Positions 18,519 to 26,938 of a DNA stretch of 64,000 nt are shown here, in pieces (within the stretch, counting starts at the first letter, position 1; each line of letters starts with the position of its first letter). The position numbers and the translations under genes are program-made. The stretch comes from CAVTJX01 sp963735175 (GTDB lineage: Bacteria; Electryoneota; RPQS01). The notes beneath the pieces were generated by a model. The model made no database searches. It had not been told where the DNA came from and saw only the letters and a list, made by a program, of their open reading frames with translations. The stretch is taken from positions 62,001-126,000 of the forward strand of contig CAVTJX010000016.1 of assembly GCA_963735175.1 (NCBI GenBank), in the 5' to 3' direction.

Positions 18519-19553
18519 TTACGCTTGGGCGGCGATCTGTGGGGCGGCCTGATCCACGGGTGTGGCCGCCGGAGCCTCGCCGGTGAGGGCGGTTTTCAGC
18601 GAGACGATGGCGACTTCGCACATCGTCTCGTCGGGTTCCTGCGTGGTGATGCGCTGGAGCCAGAGTCCGGGCTGGATCAACAGCTTAACCAGCCGATTTT
18701 CGGTATTTTTCGCCGAGTATTTTAAGATTTCGTATGAAATGCCGGCCACGAGCGGAATCAGCGGCAAATGCACGCAGAGGCGGACCAGCGTATTCGGATA
18801 TTCGCCGAAGATGGCGACGATGATGCTGTCGACCACGACGAAAAACAGGATCGCCGAGAGGGCTACGATGAGCAGGAAGCTGGTGCCGCAGCGGGGGTGA
18901 AAGCGAATCTGGTTAAGCACCCGATCCACGGTGAGATTTGCTCCACTTTCGAAGGCGAAAATGGTCTTGTGCTCGCTGCCATGATACTGAAAAACACGGT
19001 GGATGTCTTTCCAGCGCGAAATCAACCAGAGGTAAGCCAGTAGAATGGCGATGCGGACTCCGCCCGCCACAGAATTGACGATGACCTGCCGTAACGCCAT
19101 GGAATCGCCATCGGAACCCGCAGCCAATCGCCCCAGCCAGAGCGGCAGGAACATGAACAGCCCAATGGCGAAGGCCACGCCAACCAGTACCGACAGCCCC
19201 ATTGCGAAGCGCTCCTTCATCCGCGAGCGGGGTTTGGCGTCCGCTTCCTCGGGCATGGCTTGTTCGGCAGACCAGTTGAGCGCGTCCATGCCGATTTTCA
19301 TCGACTCGACCAAGCCCACCGCGCCTCGAAGTATTGGCAGGCCAAGCCACTTAATCCGCCGTGTAATGGGCGTATATGGATACGTCTTGACGGCAATTGT
19401 GCCACTTGGCGTGCGGGCTGCCATGGCGACGCGAGTCGGGCTGCGCATCAACACACCCTCGATCAGGGCTTGACCGCCCAGCGCCAACTCTGTGGATAAA
19501 TCGGTGCGGGTCTCTTCTTGCGGCATTTCGTTTGAGGAAGTATTTGAATTCAT
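18519..19553 (-). CDS. DUF1385 integral membrane protein
   Basis: 344 aa. Family hallmarks are GGQALIEGVLMRSP near the N-terminus and YHGSEHKTIFAFE in the middle. About four to five hydrophobic segments (GLSVLVGVAFAIGLFMFLPL, the VRIAILLAYLWLI segment, LLIVALSAILFFVVVDSI, and one after VRLCVHLPLIPLVAG) place it in the inner membrane. In many bacteria DUF1385 genes lie beside rpmE and prfA/prmC; here rpmE is directly upstream, though a hairpin separates the two. Function is unknown. Confidence 0.88.
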   Translation of the reverse strand: MNSNTSSNEMPQEETRTDLSTELALGGQALIEGVLMRSPTRVAMAARTPSGTIAVKTYPYTPITRRIKWLGLPILRGAVGLVESMKIGMDALNWSAEQAMPEEADAKPRSRMKERFAMGLSVLVGVAFAIGLFMFLPLWLGRLAAGSDGDSMALRQVIVNSVAGGVRIAILLAYLWLISRWKDIHRVFQYHGSEHKTIFAFESGANLTVDRVLNQIRFHPRCGTSFLLIVALSAILFFVVVDSIIVAIFGEYPNTLVRLCVHLPLIPLVAGISYEILKYSAKNTENRLVKLLIQPGLWLQRITTQEPDETMCEVAIVSLKTALTGEAPAATPVDQAAPQIAAQA

Positions 19554-19573
19554 TCCGCTTTCGTGGGTGCAGA

Positions 19574-19602
19574 ACGGGCGGCATCCGTAAGATGCCGCCC
19601 GT
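19574..19602 (-). terminator. Hairpin terminator or attenuator after rpmE
   Basis: An 11-bp stem (ACGGGCGGCAT/ATGCCGCCCGT) with a 7-nt loop, 26 nt after the rpmE stop. The following T-tract is poor (TCTGC), so partial read-through into DUF1385 is possible. Confidence 0.5.
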
Positions 19603-19628
19603 CGCGTAAAGTCGAACGCATGCAGGAC

Positions 19629-19844
19629 TTAGGCCTGCACCTTCTTGTACTTTTTCAAGAACTTATCAACACGGCCGGCCGTATCCAGGAGCTTCTGCTG
19701 CCCGGTAAAATGGGGGTGGCAAGCCGAACAGATTTCGACCTTGAAGGTGTCGCCAGCGATTGTTGAGCGGGTTTGGAAAGTATTTCCACAGGCGCAACCA
19801 ACCGTGACGAGATGATAGCCGGGATGGAGGTTTTCTTTCATCAT
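19629..19844 (-). CDS. rpmE: 50S ribosomal protein bL31
   Basis: 71 aa, the usual bL31 length. It is the zinc-binding type, with CAC at 17-19 and a CSAC pair near 39-42, followed by the family motif HPHFTGQQKLLDTAGRVDKF. The start has AGGGGAAC just upstream, and two ATG codons are adjacent. A strong sigma-70-like promoter is at 19871-19899. Intact. Confidence 0.95.
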   Translation of the reverse strand: MMKENLHPGYHLVTVGCACGNTFQTRSTIAGDTFKVEICSACHPHFTGQQKLLDTAGRVDKFLKKYKKVQA

Positions 19845-19870
19845 GTTCCCCTGTCTTCGATTAGCTGTTT

Positions 19871-19899
19871 AATATACAAACATCCCGCCATGAAGTCAA
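19871..19899 (-). promoter_or_regulatory. Sigma-70-type promoter of rpmE
   Basis: On the minus strand TTGACT, a 17-bp spacer and TATATT. The predicted start is about 20 nt before the rpmE ATG. Confidence 0.7.
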
Positions 19900-20192
19900 G
19901 TCTATTCGAGCTACGCGTCAGGTGCTGAAAAGTTCCTGCGGTTACACGGGTCGCGGCAACTGCCAGAAAGCGACTCTGTGCTGACTTCGAATGCGGCCGA
20001 GATGATACGTTCTCGAACAATTCAGATGCACTATGATTCACAGGCTGAAGTATTGATAATTTTAAGCTTTCGAATCTTGAGATTGATGATTTGGAGAGGC
20101 TTATCCATGGATTTGGGACATACGACCCGGGAATGTGTCGTAATATGCTGATTATATTTAGCAGGGAAGCTACGGTTGGATTGAGATTGCTA

Positions 20193-20221
20193 TTGACAAT
20201 CATGTCGTGTGGTCGTAGATT
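20193..20221 (+). promoter_or_regulatory. Sigma-70-type promoter of the T9SS cargo gene
   Basis: TTGACA (20193-20198), a 17-bp spacer and TAGATT (20216-20221). The predicted leader is about 50 nt before the ATG at 20277. Confidence 0.6.
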
Positions 20222-20276
20222 ATTCGCACTAATCCCTATATAGCGACGTATCGGAATGCAAATTGTTGGAGGTTGT

Positions 20277-21573
20277 ATGAACATGTCCAGAAAATTTGTT
20301 GGTGTGAGTGCCGTAATGGCCGTGATCGTTCTGCTCATCGGGTCTGCCGCGTTCGGCGAAATTACAGATGAAGGCCGGATTTCCATCGTGTGCGGAACGC
20401 ACACCGTGACCATGACCGAAGCCACCTTCTATGCGGACGGGTCTCCGATGGTCTACACATCGACCCCGTTGGGTTGCACTTCGGGCAACGGCAATTCCCA
20501 GATTTATGCGTTTCCGCTCGTCGAGATGAACAGCTTCGATTGCTACTATACGGCGGATGGCGGCCCGTTGACGCTCCTTCGGATCAACGCGAATGAATTC
20601 TATTATCATATCCCGGTGGTCCTGCCGACTCCCAGCCCGGGCGGCGTTGTCGTCGGGCTCTCCGGAATGCCGGCCGCGGGCGAGGCCTACATGATCGTGT
20701 CCGATCACGACGTGATGACGTGGCCGGGCGCGGAATGCTTCCGATTCCGCGGCGGCGCGAACGATTACGTGGCGGTGACGTGGTATTGCGAAACGGATTT
20801 CCCGCCCGTGTTCTCGCTTACGCCCGGCTGCCTGAATTGCTCGGAAACCTGCAATCCCAACTGCATTCCGATGGTGTCGACCGGTTACGGCTACACACCG
20901 CCGGTGGAAATGTTACCCAACATCTGGGTGCGCCTCTTCTACCCGATCGGTCTCGTCACCCCCGGTTGCTGGTGCTATCATTTTGAGTACCAACTTGGCC
21001 GTGGAGCTATCGTCCTTTATCGCGGCGCCGGTTGAAGGCGCCGTGGTTGTGCGGTTCGCGACCGCGTCGGAAACGGACAACGATCACTTTGAAGTCTGGC
21101 GCGGCACGAGCCGGGATGGCGACTATGCGAAGATCGCCACGGTGCCGTCGCACGGCAATTCTTCGACCGAGCAAACCTACACTGTCCGCGACGACAACGT
21201 CGGCAGCGGCGATACGTACTATTACTACCTGGTTTCGATCGATGCGGAGAACCACCGCATTGAATACCGCGACCGGATCCAGTCCGCGACGCCGACGGCC
21301 ACCGTCGTGCCGCAAAGCTACGCCCTGAGCGCGTTCCCGAACCCATTCAACCCGACGACGATGCTGGCGTTCACGCTGCCGGAAGCTTCGACCGTGACCG
21401 TCAACGTGTACGACGTCTCGGGCCGCCTGGTGAGTACGCCGGCAAATGCGCGTTATGCCGAAGGCACGCATCACGTCGCGTTTGACGCGTCGGCGCTGCC
21501 GACGGGCGTTTACATTGCGCGGATGAACGCGGGCGCAACGACGATGACGACGAAGCTGCTGCTGATCAAGTAG
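20277..21573 (+). CDS. Exported protein with type IX secretion C-terminal sorting domain, one frameshift
   Basis: About 430 aa after joining two frames near 20985. The start at 20277 follows GGAGG by 4 nt. Signal peptide MSRKFVGVSAVMAVIVLLIG is followed by a roughly 220-residue Cys-containing region of no known family (several CxxC-like pairs, e.g. CLNCSETCNPNC), then a fibronectin-like segment (FEVWRGTSRDGDYAKIATV). The last ~80 residues are a clear T9SS type A sorting domain: SAFPNPFNPTTMLAFTLPEA, VYDVSGRLV, then GVYIARM. The product should cross the inner membrane by Sec and the outer membrane by T9SS. No T9SS component is in the window. Its function is unknown. Confidence 0.8.
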
Positions 21574-21595
21574 CATTTGATTGCACAGCACCGGG

Positions 21596-21631
21596 ACAGA
21601 ACGGGCGGCTCGACAGAGCCGCCTGTTCTGT
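21596..21631 (+). terminator. Terminator of the T9SS cargo gene
   Basis: A long stem, ACAGAAC(g)GGCGGCTC/GAGCCGCC(t)GTTCTGT, with a GACA loop, 23 nt past the stop. Only a short T-rich stretch follows. Confidence 0.7.
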
Positions 21632-21665
21632 TGTGGATCGGTTGCGAATCCTCGCGCCTGGGACA

Positions 21666-21884
21666 TCAGGTGTCGCCGTGGTCTTCCAGGAACTCGAGCA
21701 GATCACCCGGTTGGCAGTGGAGTTCGCGGCAGAGGGCTTCGAGGGTGGAAAAACGTATGGCGCGGGCCTTATTGGTCTTCAAAATCGAGAGATTTGCCAA
21801 TGTAATGTCAACGCGCTCGGCAAGGTCTGACAGCGTCACATGCTTCTCGACAAGCAGGCGATCGAGTCGTAGAATGATGGGCAT
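21666..21884 (-). CDS. XRE-family HTH regulator (YozG-like)
   Basis: 72 aa, a single Cro/CI-type HTH domain: MPIILRLDRLLVEKHVTLSD, LAERVDITLANLSILKTNKA and STLEALCRELHCQPGDLLEF. It begins 12 nt after the DUF2975 stop, and the pair DUF2975 plus YozG-like XRE protein is a common two-gene unit. It is probably a repressor of its own operon. The tandem 18-bp repeat over the operon promoter is a candidate binding site. Confidence 0.88.
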   Translation of the reverse strand: MPIILRLDRLLVEKHVTLSDLAERVDITLANLSILKTNKARAIRFSTLEALCRELHCQPGDLLEFLEDHGDT

Positions 21885-21896
21885 GGGTGGCTTCCT

Positions 21897-22561
21897 TTAG
21901 ACCGTGAGCGAACGCTCTTCTTCGAGTTCGACCCCGTGGCGGAAGAACTCGGCGATGACCAGCACCACCAAACCGATGAAAAGAATGGAGAAATCGAGGT
22001 CCAGATCTGTATAGATTTCAATTCCCCGTGTGGTCACCAAGCGGCTCAGATAGAAACGCTGGGCGAAGTCAAGCAAGTTTTCGACGAAGTGCCGCCGAAG
22101 ATCAGCAGGCCGATACGACGTATGCGCGTGGCATTCTCACGAGGGTGAATGTTGTCCCGGCAGACAGCAAGCGGAAGAGTCGGCGCAGCAGAAAAATCAT
22201 AATTAGCATGAACCCGACCCCGAGCAATACTGTGGTGATCCAGAGCAAACGCCAGAAGAAAATTGGGTGGACGAATGGCCAGATAGCCGGCCATTATGCT
22301 CGTGGGCCATTGGTGGCGGCTTGTCGGCCACTGCCGGGTGCTGGCCCAGAATTCCGGATTGTGCAGAAGGTCGCCGGTGGCTGCGAGGCGAATTTCATGG
22401 TCCGTTCCGATGCTGTCCACGCTGACTTTCGTCCAGTACAGCGGAATCGGATTGTGTACTCCCTCAATGGTTACGATTAATCCGCCGATAACACCGGTAA
22501 TGATGGAAGTATACCAAGTGACGGCGAGCCAGAATTTGATGATGCGGATGATGGGCTTCAT
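21897..22561 (-). CDS. DUF2975 membrane protein, frameshifted
   Basis: About 220 aa if joined across at least three shifts between 22270 and 22070. The start MKPIIRIIKFWLAVTWYTSI lies in a first membrane helix. Later frames give ITTVLLGVGFMLIMIFLLRR, then NARRIRRIGLL-like text in another frame, and a C-terminal FSILFIGLVVLVIAEFFRHG, so four helices in all. Helix layout and the adjoining XRE gene fit DUF2975, whose role is unknown. The stop at 21897-21899 lies just before the regulator start. Confidence 0.75.
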
Positions 22562-22619
22562 GCACGGGATCCCCGATAATTAGATTCGGATGTGCCAGAT
22601 GAGTAGTGGCAGCCGGCGG

Positions 22620-22648
22620 AAGATACACAAATATTTATCGTTTGTCAA
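22620..22648 (-). promoter_or_regulatory. Promoter of the DUF2975-XRE operon
   Basis: On the minus strand TTGACA (22643-22648), a 17-bp spacer and TATCTT (22620-22625). The -35 box is part of a tandem 18-bp repeat. The leader would be about 50 nt. Confidence 0.65.
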
Positions 22649-22669
22649 TATATATTTATCGTTTGTCAA
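22631..22669. repeat. Tandem 18-bp direct repeat over the DUF2975-XRE promoter
   Basis: ATATTTATCGTTTGTCAA occurs at 22631-22648 and again at 22652-22669, so the period is 21 bp, about two helical turns. One copy covers the -35 box and most of the spacer. This is a likely operator for the XRE protein. Confidence 0.75.
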
Positions 22670-22678
22670 GCAAAGAAA

Positions 22679-22710
22679 AAGGGACACGGGCAAAATTGCC
22701 TGTGTCCCTT
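22679..22710 (-). terminator. Terminator of tRNA-Pro
   Basis: A 14-bp stem with one mismatch, AAGGGACACGGGCA facing TGCCTGTGTCCCTT, with an AAAT loop. On the minus strand it runs into TTTTTC. It lies 3 nt past the CCA end of the tRNA. Confidence 0.85.
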
Positions 22711-22713
22711 CTT

Positions 22714-22790
22714 TGGTCGGGGCGGCGGGATTTGAACCCGCGACCCCCTGGTCCCAAACCAGGTGCGCTACCGGGCTGCGCCACGCCCCG
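22714..22790 (-). tRNA. tRNA-Pro (anticodon UGG), CCA encoded
   Basis: A complete cloverleaf on the minus strand. Acceptor CGGGGCG/CGCCCCG, discriminator A and genomic CCA; D-arm with AGCCCGGTA; anticodon stem CCTGG/CCAGG with loop TTTGGGA, giving anticodon UGG; T-arm GCGGG TTCAAAT CCCGC. UGG decodes all CCN proline codons by wobble or with another isoacceptor. Confidence 0.97.
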
Positions 22791-22800
22791 AACAGAGCCC

Positions 22801-22830
22801 AAGATACGCACTTTTTGGTTATCGTGTCAA
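22801..22830 (-). promoter_or_regulatory. Promoter of tRNA-Pro
   Basis: On the minus strand TTGACA, an 18-bp spacer and TATCTT. Transcription would begin a few bases before the mature tRNA 5' end. Confidence 0.65.
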
Positions 22831-22883
22831 GGAGGTGGAAACCAGCGCGAGGTCGGATCACAGCAGGCCACCCCTATCCCCGG

Positions 22884-22912
22884 CCCCTTTCCCCATAGGA
22901 TGGGGAAAGGGG
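22884..22912. repeat. 12-bp perfect inverted repeat (hairpin)
   Basis: CCCCTTTCCCCA faces TGGGGAAAGGGG with a 5-nt loop. There is no T-tract on either side, so a terminator role is not supported. It lies next to the C-rich run at 22934-22985. Confidence 0.7.
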
Positions 22913-23066
22913 AGGAACACAGAATTCAAGGTACAAAGAAAGACTCCACCCCCCCTTGCCCCCCCGCCAGCGGGGGGGAATACGAACAGAAAAGCTCCGG
23001 CGATTTTTGTCGCGCGGAGCTTATCCGTTCCCCAGTCCCAGCTATCGATTCGGTCGCAGAGTCCGT

Positions 23067-23504
23067 TCAGTTTATCTGCGGGCGCAGCGGCGACAGTATA
23101 GCCCGGCGGCGGATATGGTGATCCACCAGTTCGTGCAACGGACCCGTATCGCCGTTCAGGATCCCGCGTTCGCGCAGGAACAGCTCCACGGTCGGAAAGT
23201 CTTTTCCGGCGAGGCGCAGGTAGCGTTTGACCGTATTCTTGGACAGGCCGTGCAAGCGGGCGGTGGCCCGAATGCCCTGACCGTCCAGCAGCGTGCGGTA
23301 GATCTTCTCGATGGTGTCCCAGTCCAAGCGGCTGTCCCAGAAGGGCGTACCTTTCAGCTCGCTGAAGGTTTTGCCACAGGTATTACAGATAAGTAGGCGA
23401 ACCTGTTTGCGGCCGTACCGCGTGTAAAGTGCAATATTACCCGAGCCATGCTTCCCGTAGTCCGTGCAGGCCGGGTTCGGGCAGGAAAAGCGCTCGATGT
23501 CCAT
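23067..23504 (-). CDS. Zinc-ribbon/HTH protein related to the N-terminal part of IS1-like transposases
   Basis: About 145 aa from the ATG at 23504 (MDIERFSCPNPACTDYG). A four-Cys zinc ribbon (CPNPAC then CNTCGKTFSELKGTPF) is followed by a helix-turn-helix (GIRATARLHGLSKNTVKRYL). This arrangement matches InsA-like or DNA-binding halves of IS1-type transposases. No DDE catalytic domain follows, and I find no terminal inverted repeats or target duplication. It may be a relic of an insertion sequence or a domesticated DNA-binding protein. Confidence 0.65.
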   Translation of the reverse strand: MDIERFSCPNPACTDYGKHGSGNIALYTRYGRKQVRLLICNTCGKTFSELKGTPFWDSRLDWDTIEKIYRTLLDGQGIRATARLHGLSKNTVKRYLRLAGKDFPTVELFLRERGILNGDTGPLHELVDHHIRRRAILSPLRPQIN

Positions 23505-23664
23505 GGTTAAAGTGACCCCAGTTAATTGTATTCTATCTCTATTATCGGCGGACGGGTACGTTCCCTTAAACTTTGCGGGGACGGAATGCGTAAGCTGTGA
23601 ATTCGTTCGCAGATGCGGGGGACAGACCCTGATTCTGGGCGGCAATGAGGGTCAGGGCAACACC

Positions 23665-23693
23665 TTGACTATTTGCTAATCATTTGGTAAATT
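23665..23693 (+). promoter_or_regulatory. Promoter of the tdh operon
   Basis: TTGACT (23665-23670), a 17-bp spacer and TAAATT (23688-23693). The leader is about 50 nt, and an AGGA lies 2 nt before the tdh ATG. Confidence 0.65.
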
Positions 23694-23748
23694 TAAGGCT
23701 TAACGAAGCTTCTCGGCACGTTGGACACATTTTTCGGGAATTAGGACC

Positions 23749-24810
23749 ATGCAAGCGATCCAAAAACAATCCGCAGCCGCCGGCCTGAGCTATATTACTG
23801 ACGCCCCGGCCCCCCAGATTTCTACCGCCGATGAGGTTCTGATCCGGATCAAAGCCTCCGCGATCTGTGGAACCGATGTCGATATTTACCGCGCCGACGC
23901 ACCGCTGATGAACCGGATGAAAAGCAAGCTGCCGGTGATAACGGGTCACGAATTCTGCGGCGTGATTGAAGAGGTTGGCAAAGACGTGCGCGGGCTGAAG
24001 GCCGGCGATTACGTCTCGGCGGAAATGCACATCGTCTGCGGCCAGTGCTACAACTGCCGTACAGGCAACGGGCAGTGGTGTTTGAATACCGTCGTGCGCG
24101 GCATCGACAGCGCGGGGATTTTCGCGGATTATGTCGTACTGCCCGCGCGCAACGTGATTAAACTCCCGCCGGAACTGCCGGTGGAAGTGGCGGCGTTTCT
24201 CGACGCCATCGGGAACGCGGTCCACACCGTGCGCTCGGTGGACGTCGTGGGCAAGGACGTGGCGATTTTAGGCGCGGGCCCGATGGGCAACATGGCGGTC
24301 GCGCTTTGCCGTTTGATGGGCGCGCGCAAGGTGTATATCACGGACGTGTTCGATGCGCTGCTGGAAGAGGCGATGCGGGAAGGCGCGGACGGGGCGTTCA
24401 ACGTCAAGGACGAGGCGCAGCACAAGGAATTCCTCGATATCGCCAAGAGCGATCCGCTGAAGCGCGGCGTGGACGTGGTGTTTGAGCTGTCGGGCCACGG
24501 CGCGGCCTACCGCGACGCGTTTGACAGCATCCGGATGGGCGGTGAACTGTCGCTGCTGGGGCTGCCGGGCGACGTGAATGTCAACTTCTCGCGCGACGTC
24601 GTCTTTAAGGGGCTGACGATTCGCGGGATTACGGGACGCAAGATTTTTTCGACGTGGATTGACATGCTGGCGCTCTTACAGGGGCCATTCCTGCAGACGG
24701 CGCGACGGATTGTGACGCACAAATTCCCGTTGTCGCGTTACGAAGAGGGCTTCGCGATCAAGCTGCGGGGCGAAGGGCTGAAGGTTATTCTCTTCCCCAA
24801 CGGGCAATAA
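23749..24810 (+). CDS. tdh: L-threonine 3-dehydrogenase
   Basis: 353 aa, zinc-dependent medium-chain dehydrogenase. Catalytic zinc region AICGTD and GHEFCGVIEEVG; structural zinc loop CGQCYNCRTGNGQWC; Rossmann motif AILGAGPMGNMA. It oxidises threonine to 2-amino-3-ketobutyrate with NAD+. The next enzyme, Kbl, is encoded at 28973-30160 in the same direction, which supports Tdh over other MDR dehydrogenases. It is the first gene of a four-gene plus-strand block and is intact. Confidence 0.92.
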   Translation: MQAIQKQSAAAGLSYITDAPAPQISTADEVLIRIKASAICGTDVDIYRADAPLMNRMKSKLPVITGHEFCGVIEEVGKDVRGLKAGDYVSAEMHIVCGQCYNCRTGNGQWCLNTVVRGIDSAGIFADYVVLPARNVIKLPPELPVEVAAFLDAIGNAVHTVRSVDVVGKDVAILGAGPMGNMAVALCRLMGARKVYITDVFDALLEEAMREGADGAFNVKDEAQHKEFLDIAKSDPLKRGVDVVFELSGHGAAYRDAFDSIRMGGELSLLGLPGDVNVNFSRDVVFKGLTIRGITGRKIFSTWIDMLALLQGPFLQTARRIVTHKFPLSRYEEGFAIKLRGEGLKVILFPNGQ

Positions 24811-24849
24811 CTGCGGCGCACGGCCGGGGATAATCCTGCCGCGTTCATT

Positions 24850-26860
24850 ATGAGCTATCAACAAACCGACGATTTCGCGGAGTCCAGGTCTTTTCCGTCG
24901 CGGCTCCGCCGGAGAACTCCTGGGTGGGCGGCGCAATCCGTTCGACCCGCAGGTCTTCCATCATATATCGCTGATCGCGTTTTTCGCGTGGGTGGGGATG
25001 GGCGCGGACGGCATCACTTCGGCCAATTACGGTCCGGAGGAAGCCTTCCTGACGCTGGGCTCGCTCAGTTTCCTGGCGCCGCTGCTGGCGGTGGCGATCG
25101 GTGTCACCGTGCTGATTATCTCGGCGAGCTACACGCAGATCATCGAGCAGTTTCCGGCGGGCGGCGGCGGTTACCTGGTGGCCTCGAAACTGCTGCATCC
25201 GCACGCGGGCGTGATCTCCGGATCGGCGCTGGTGGTGGACTATGTCCTGACCATCGCGGTGTCGGTGGTCGCGGGCGTGGACGCGCTCTTCAGCTTGACA
25301 AGCAGTCCACCGGGAATGAGTTGGAAGCTGGCCACGGCGGTGGGCGTGATCGTGATCCTGATTGTGATGAATTTGCGGGGGATCAAGGAATCGGTGATGG
25401 CCCTGCTGCCGATCTTCGTGGTGTTCGTGGTGACGCACGTGCTGGTGATCAGCTACGGCATGGCGACCCATGTGGGGGATATTCCGGTACGTGCGGCCGC
25501 GGCGTCGGCGGACGCACACACGGCTTTCCAGAGCATGGGGCTGGCGGCGATCGCGTTTGTGTTTCTGAACGCGTTCAGTATGGGCGCGGGCACGTTTACC
25601 GGGATTGAAGCGGTTTCGAACGGCATGCCCGTATTGCGCGAGCCGCGAGTGCAAACCGGGAAGCGGACGATGGCGTTGATGGCGGCATCACTCTCGCTGC
25701 TGGCCGCAGGGCTGTTGGTGGACTATTTTCTGTTCGCCGTGCACCACGTTCCCGGCAAGACGTTGAATGCGGTGCTGTTCGGCGAGATTCTGGGCGGCTG
25801 GACGCTGGGCACGCTGCCGGTGGGACAGATTACGCTGTGGGTGACGTTGATTTCGGCGGCGCTGCTGCTATTCGTGGCGGCGCAGACGGGATTCATCGAC
25901 GGGCCGCGCGTGCTGGCCAACATGGCCCAGGATTCATGGGTGCCGCATCGCTTCAGCCACCTATCGGAGCGACTGGTCACGCAGAACGGAATTCTGCTGA
26001 TGGGCGCGGCGGCGGTGGCGCTGGTGTTGTACTCGCGGGGGCGGATCTCGATTCTGATCACGCTCTACGCGATCAACGTATTCATCACGTTTACGATGTC
26101 GCAGCTCGGGATGCTGAAGTTGTGGTTGTCGCGGCGGCGCTCGCACGACCAGTGGCTGGGGAAATTTCTGATCAACGGCATCGGCTTCAGCGTCTGCGCG
26201 ACAATGCTGGCATTGATGATCGTCATCAAGTTCACCAAGGGCGGCTGGCTGACGCTGGTCCTGACGTCGGGGCTGGTGGGGCTCTGCTTCCTGATCCGCC
26301 GACATTACCGGCTGGTCGCGGACAAAGTCGCGCTGATCGACCGCATCCTGCTGGATATTTCGAGCGAGAGCGTCAACGCTCCGCCGGGACCGCTCGACCC
26401 GGCACAGCCGACGGCGGTGCTGCTGGTGGACCGTTTCGGAGGCACGGGAATTCACGTGCTGTTGAATATCCAGCGACTGTTCGGGCCGCGCTTCCGGCAG
26501 TATATTTTCGTCAGTGTGGGGGCGATCGACAGCGGCCGCTTCAAGGGCGTGAACGAACTGGAACGGCTGCGGGAAGAAGTCGAGCAGCAGGCGGAGCATT
26601 ATGCCACGCTGATACGCGGTTATGGAATGAAGGCCGAAACTCGCACGAGCTGCGCCATTGAGTACCTGGCGGAGATCGAGCAGCTCTGCCTGCAAGTACA
26701 CCACGATTATCCGAACAGCGTCTTTTTCGGCGCGCGGCTCTTGTTCTGGAAGAATACGATCTGGTCGCGCATTCTGCACAATGAGACGTCGTTTTCGCTG
26801 CAGCGCCGGTTGATGTTCAACGGCCTGCAATTTGTGATTCTCCCCGTTCGCTTACAGTAA
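24850..26860 (+). CDS. APC-family amino acid permease with C-terminal cytoplasmic domain (copy 1), one frameshift
   Basis: About 670 aa if the shift near 24920 is repaired; the intact frame otherwise starts at 24992. About 12 membrane helices carry APC features, including GMGADGITSANYGPEEAF in helix 1, FPAGGGGYLVASKLL and NAFSMGAGTFTGIEAVSNGM. The last ~180 residues after the helices form a soluble domain (AVLLVDRFGGTGIHVLLNIQ). It is a close paralogue of the next gene and lies between tdh and kbl, which suggests uptake of threonine or a related amino acid. The substrate is inference. Confidence 0.85.
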
Positions 26861-26938
26861 TTCAGCGACTGGATTCCCCGCGGTTCCTTACGCCGCGAGC
26901 TTTTCCGTCCGGCAAACCTGCGCGCCAATCGCGACCTC

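Larger units (their letters stand above)
19845..20276. other. Divergent intergenic region between rpmE and the T9SS cargo gene
   Basis: 432 bases holding the minus-strand rpmE promoter at one end and the plus-strand promoter of the cargo gene at the other. The middle is AT-rich compared with the genes. The open frames crossing it show no family features, and I see nothing else in it. Confidence 0.5.

Noticed and set aside
19841..20425. 194-aa open frame on the minus strand across the rpmE-T9SS cargo spacer
   Set aside because: No family features. It overlaps the start of the supported plus-strand gene, and both ends of the spacer carry good promoters.
20277..21573. Two separate genes instead of one frameshifted T9SS cargo
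   Set aside because: The second frame has no ribosome binding site or signal peptide and supplies exactly the missing C-terminal sorting domain.
22580..22861. 93-aa open frame over tRNA-Pro
   Set aside because: It reads through the tRNA and its terminator.
22884..22912. Perfect hairpin as a terminator
   Set aside because: No T-tract on either strand. It is kept only as an inverted repeat.
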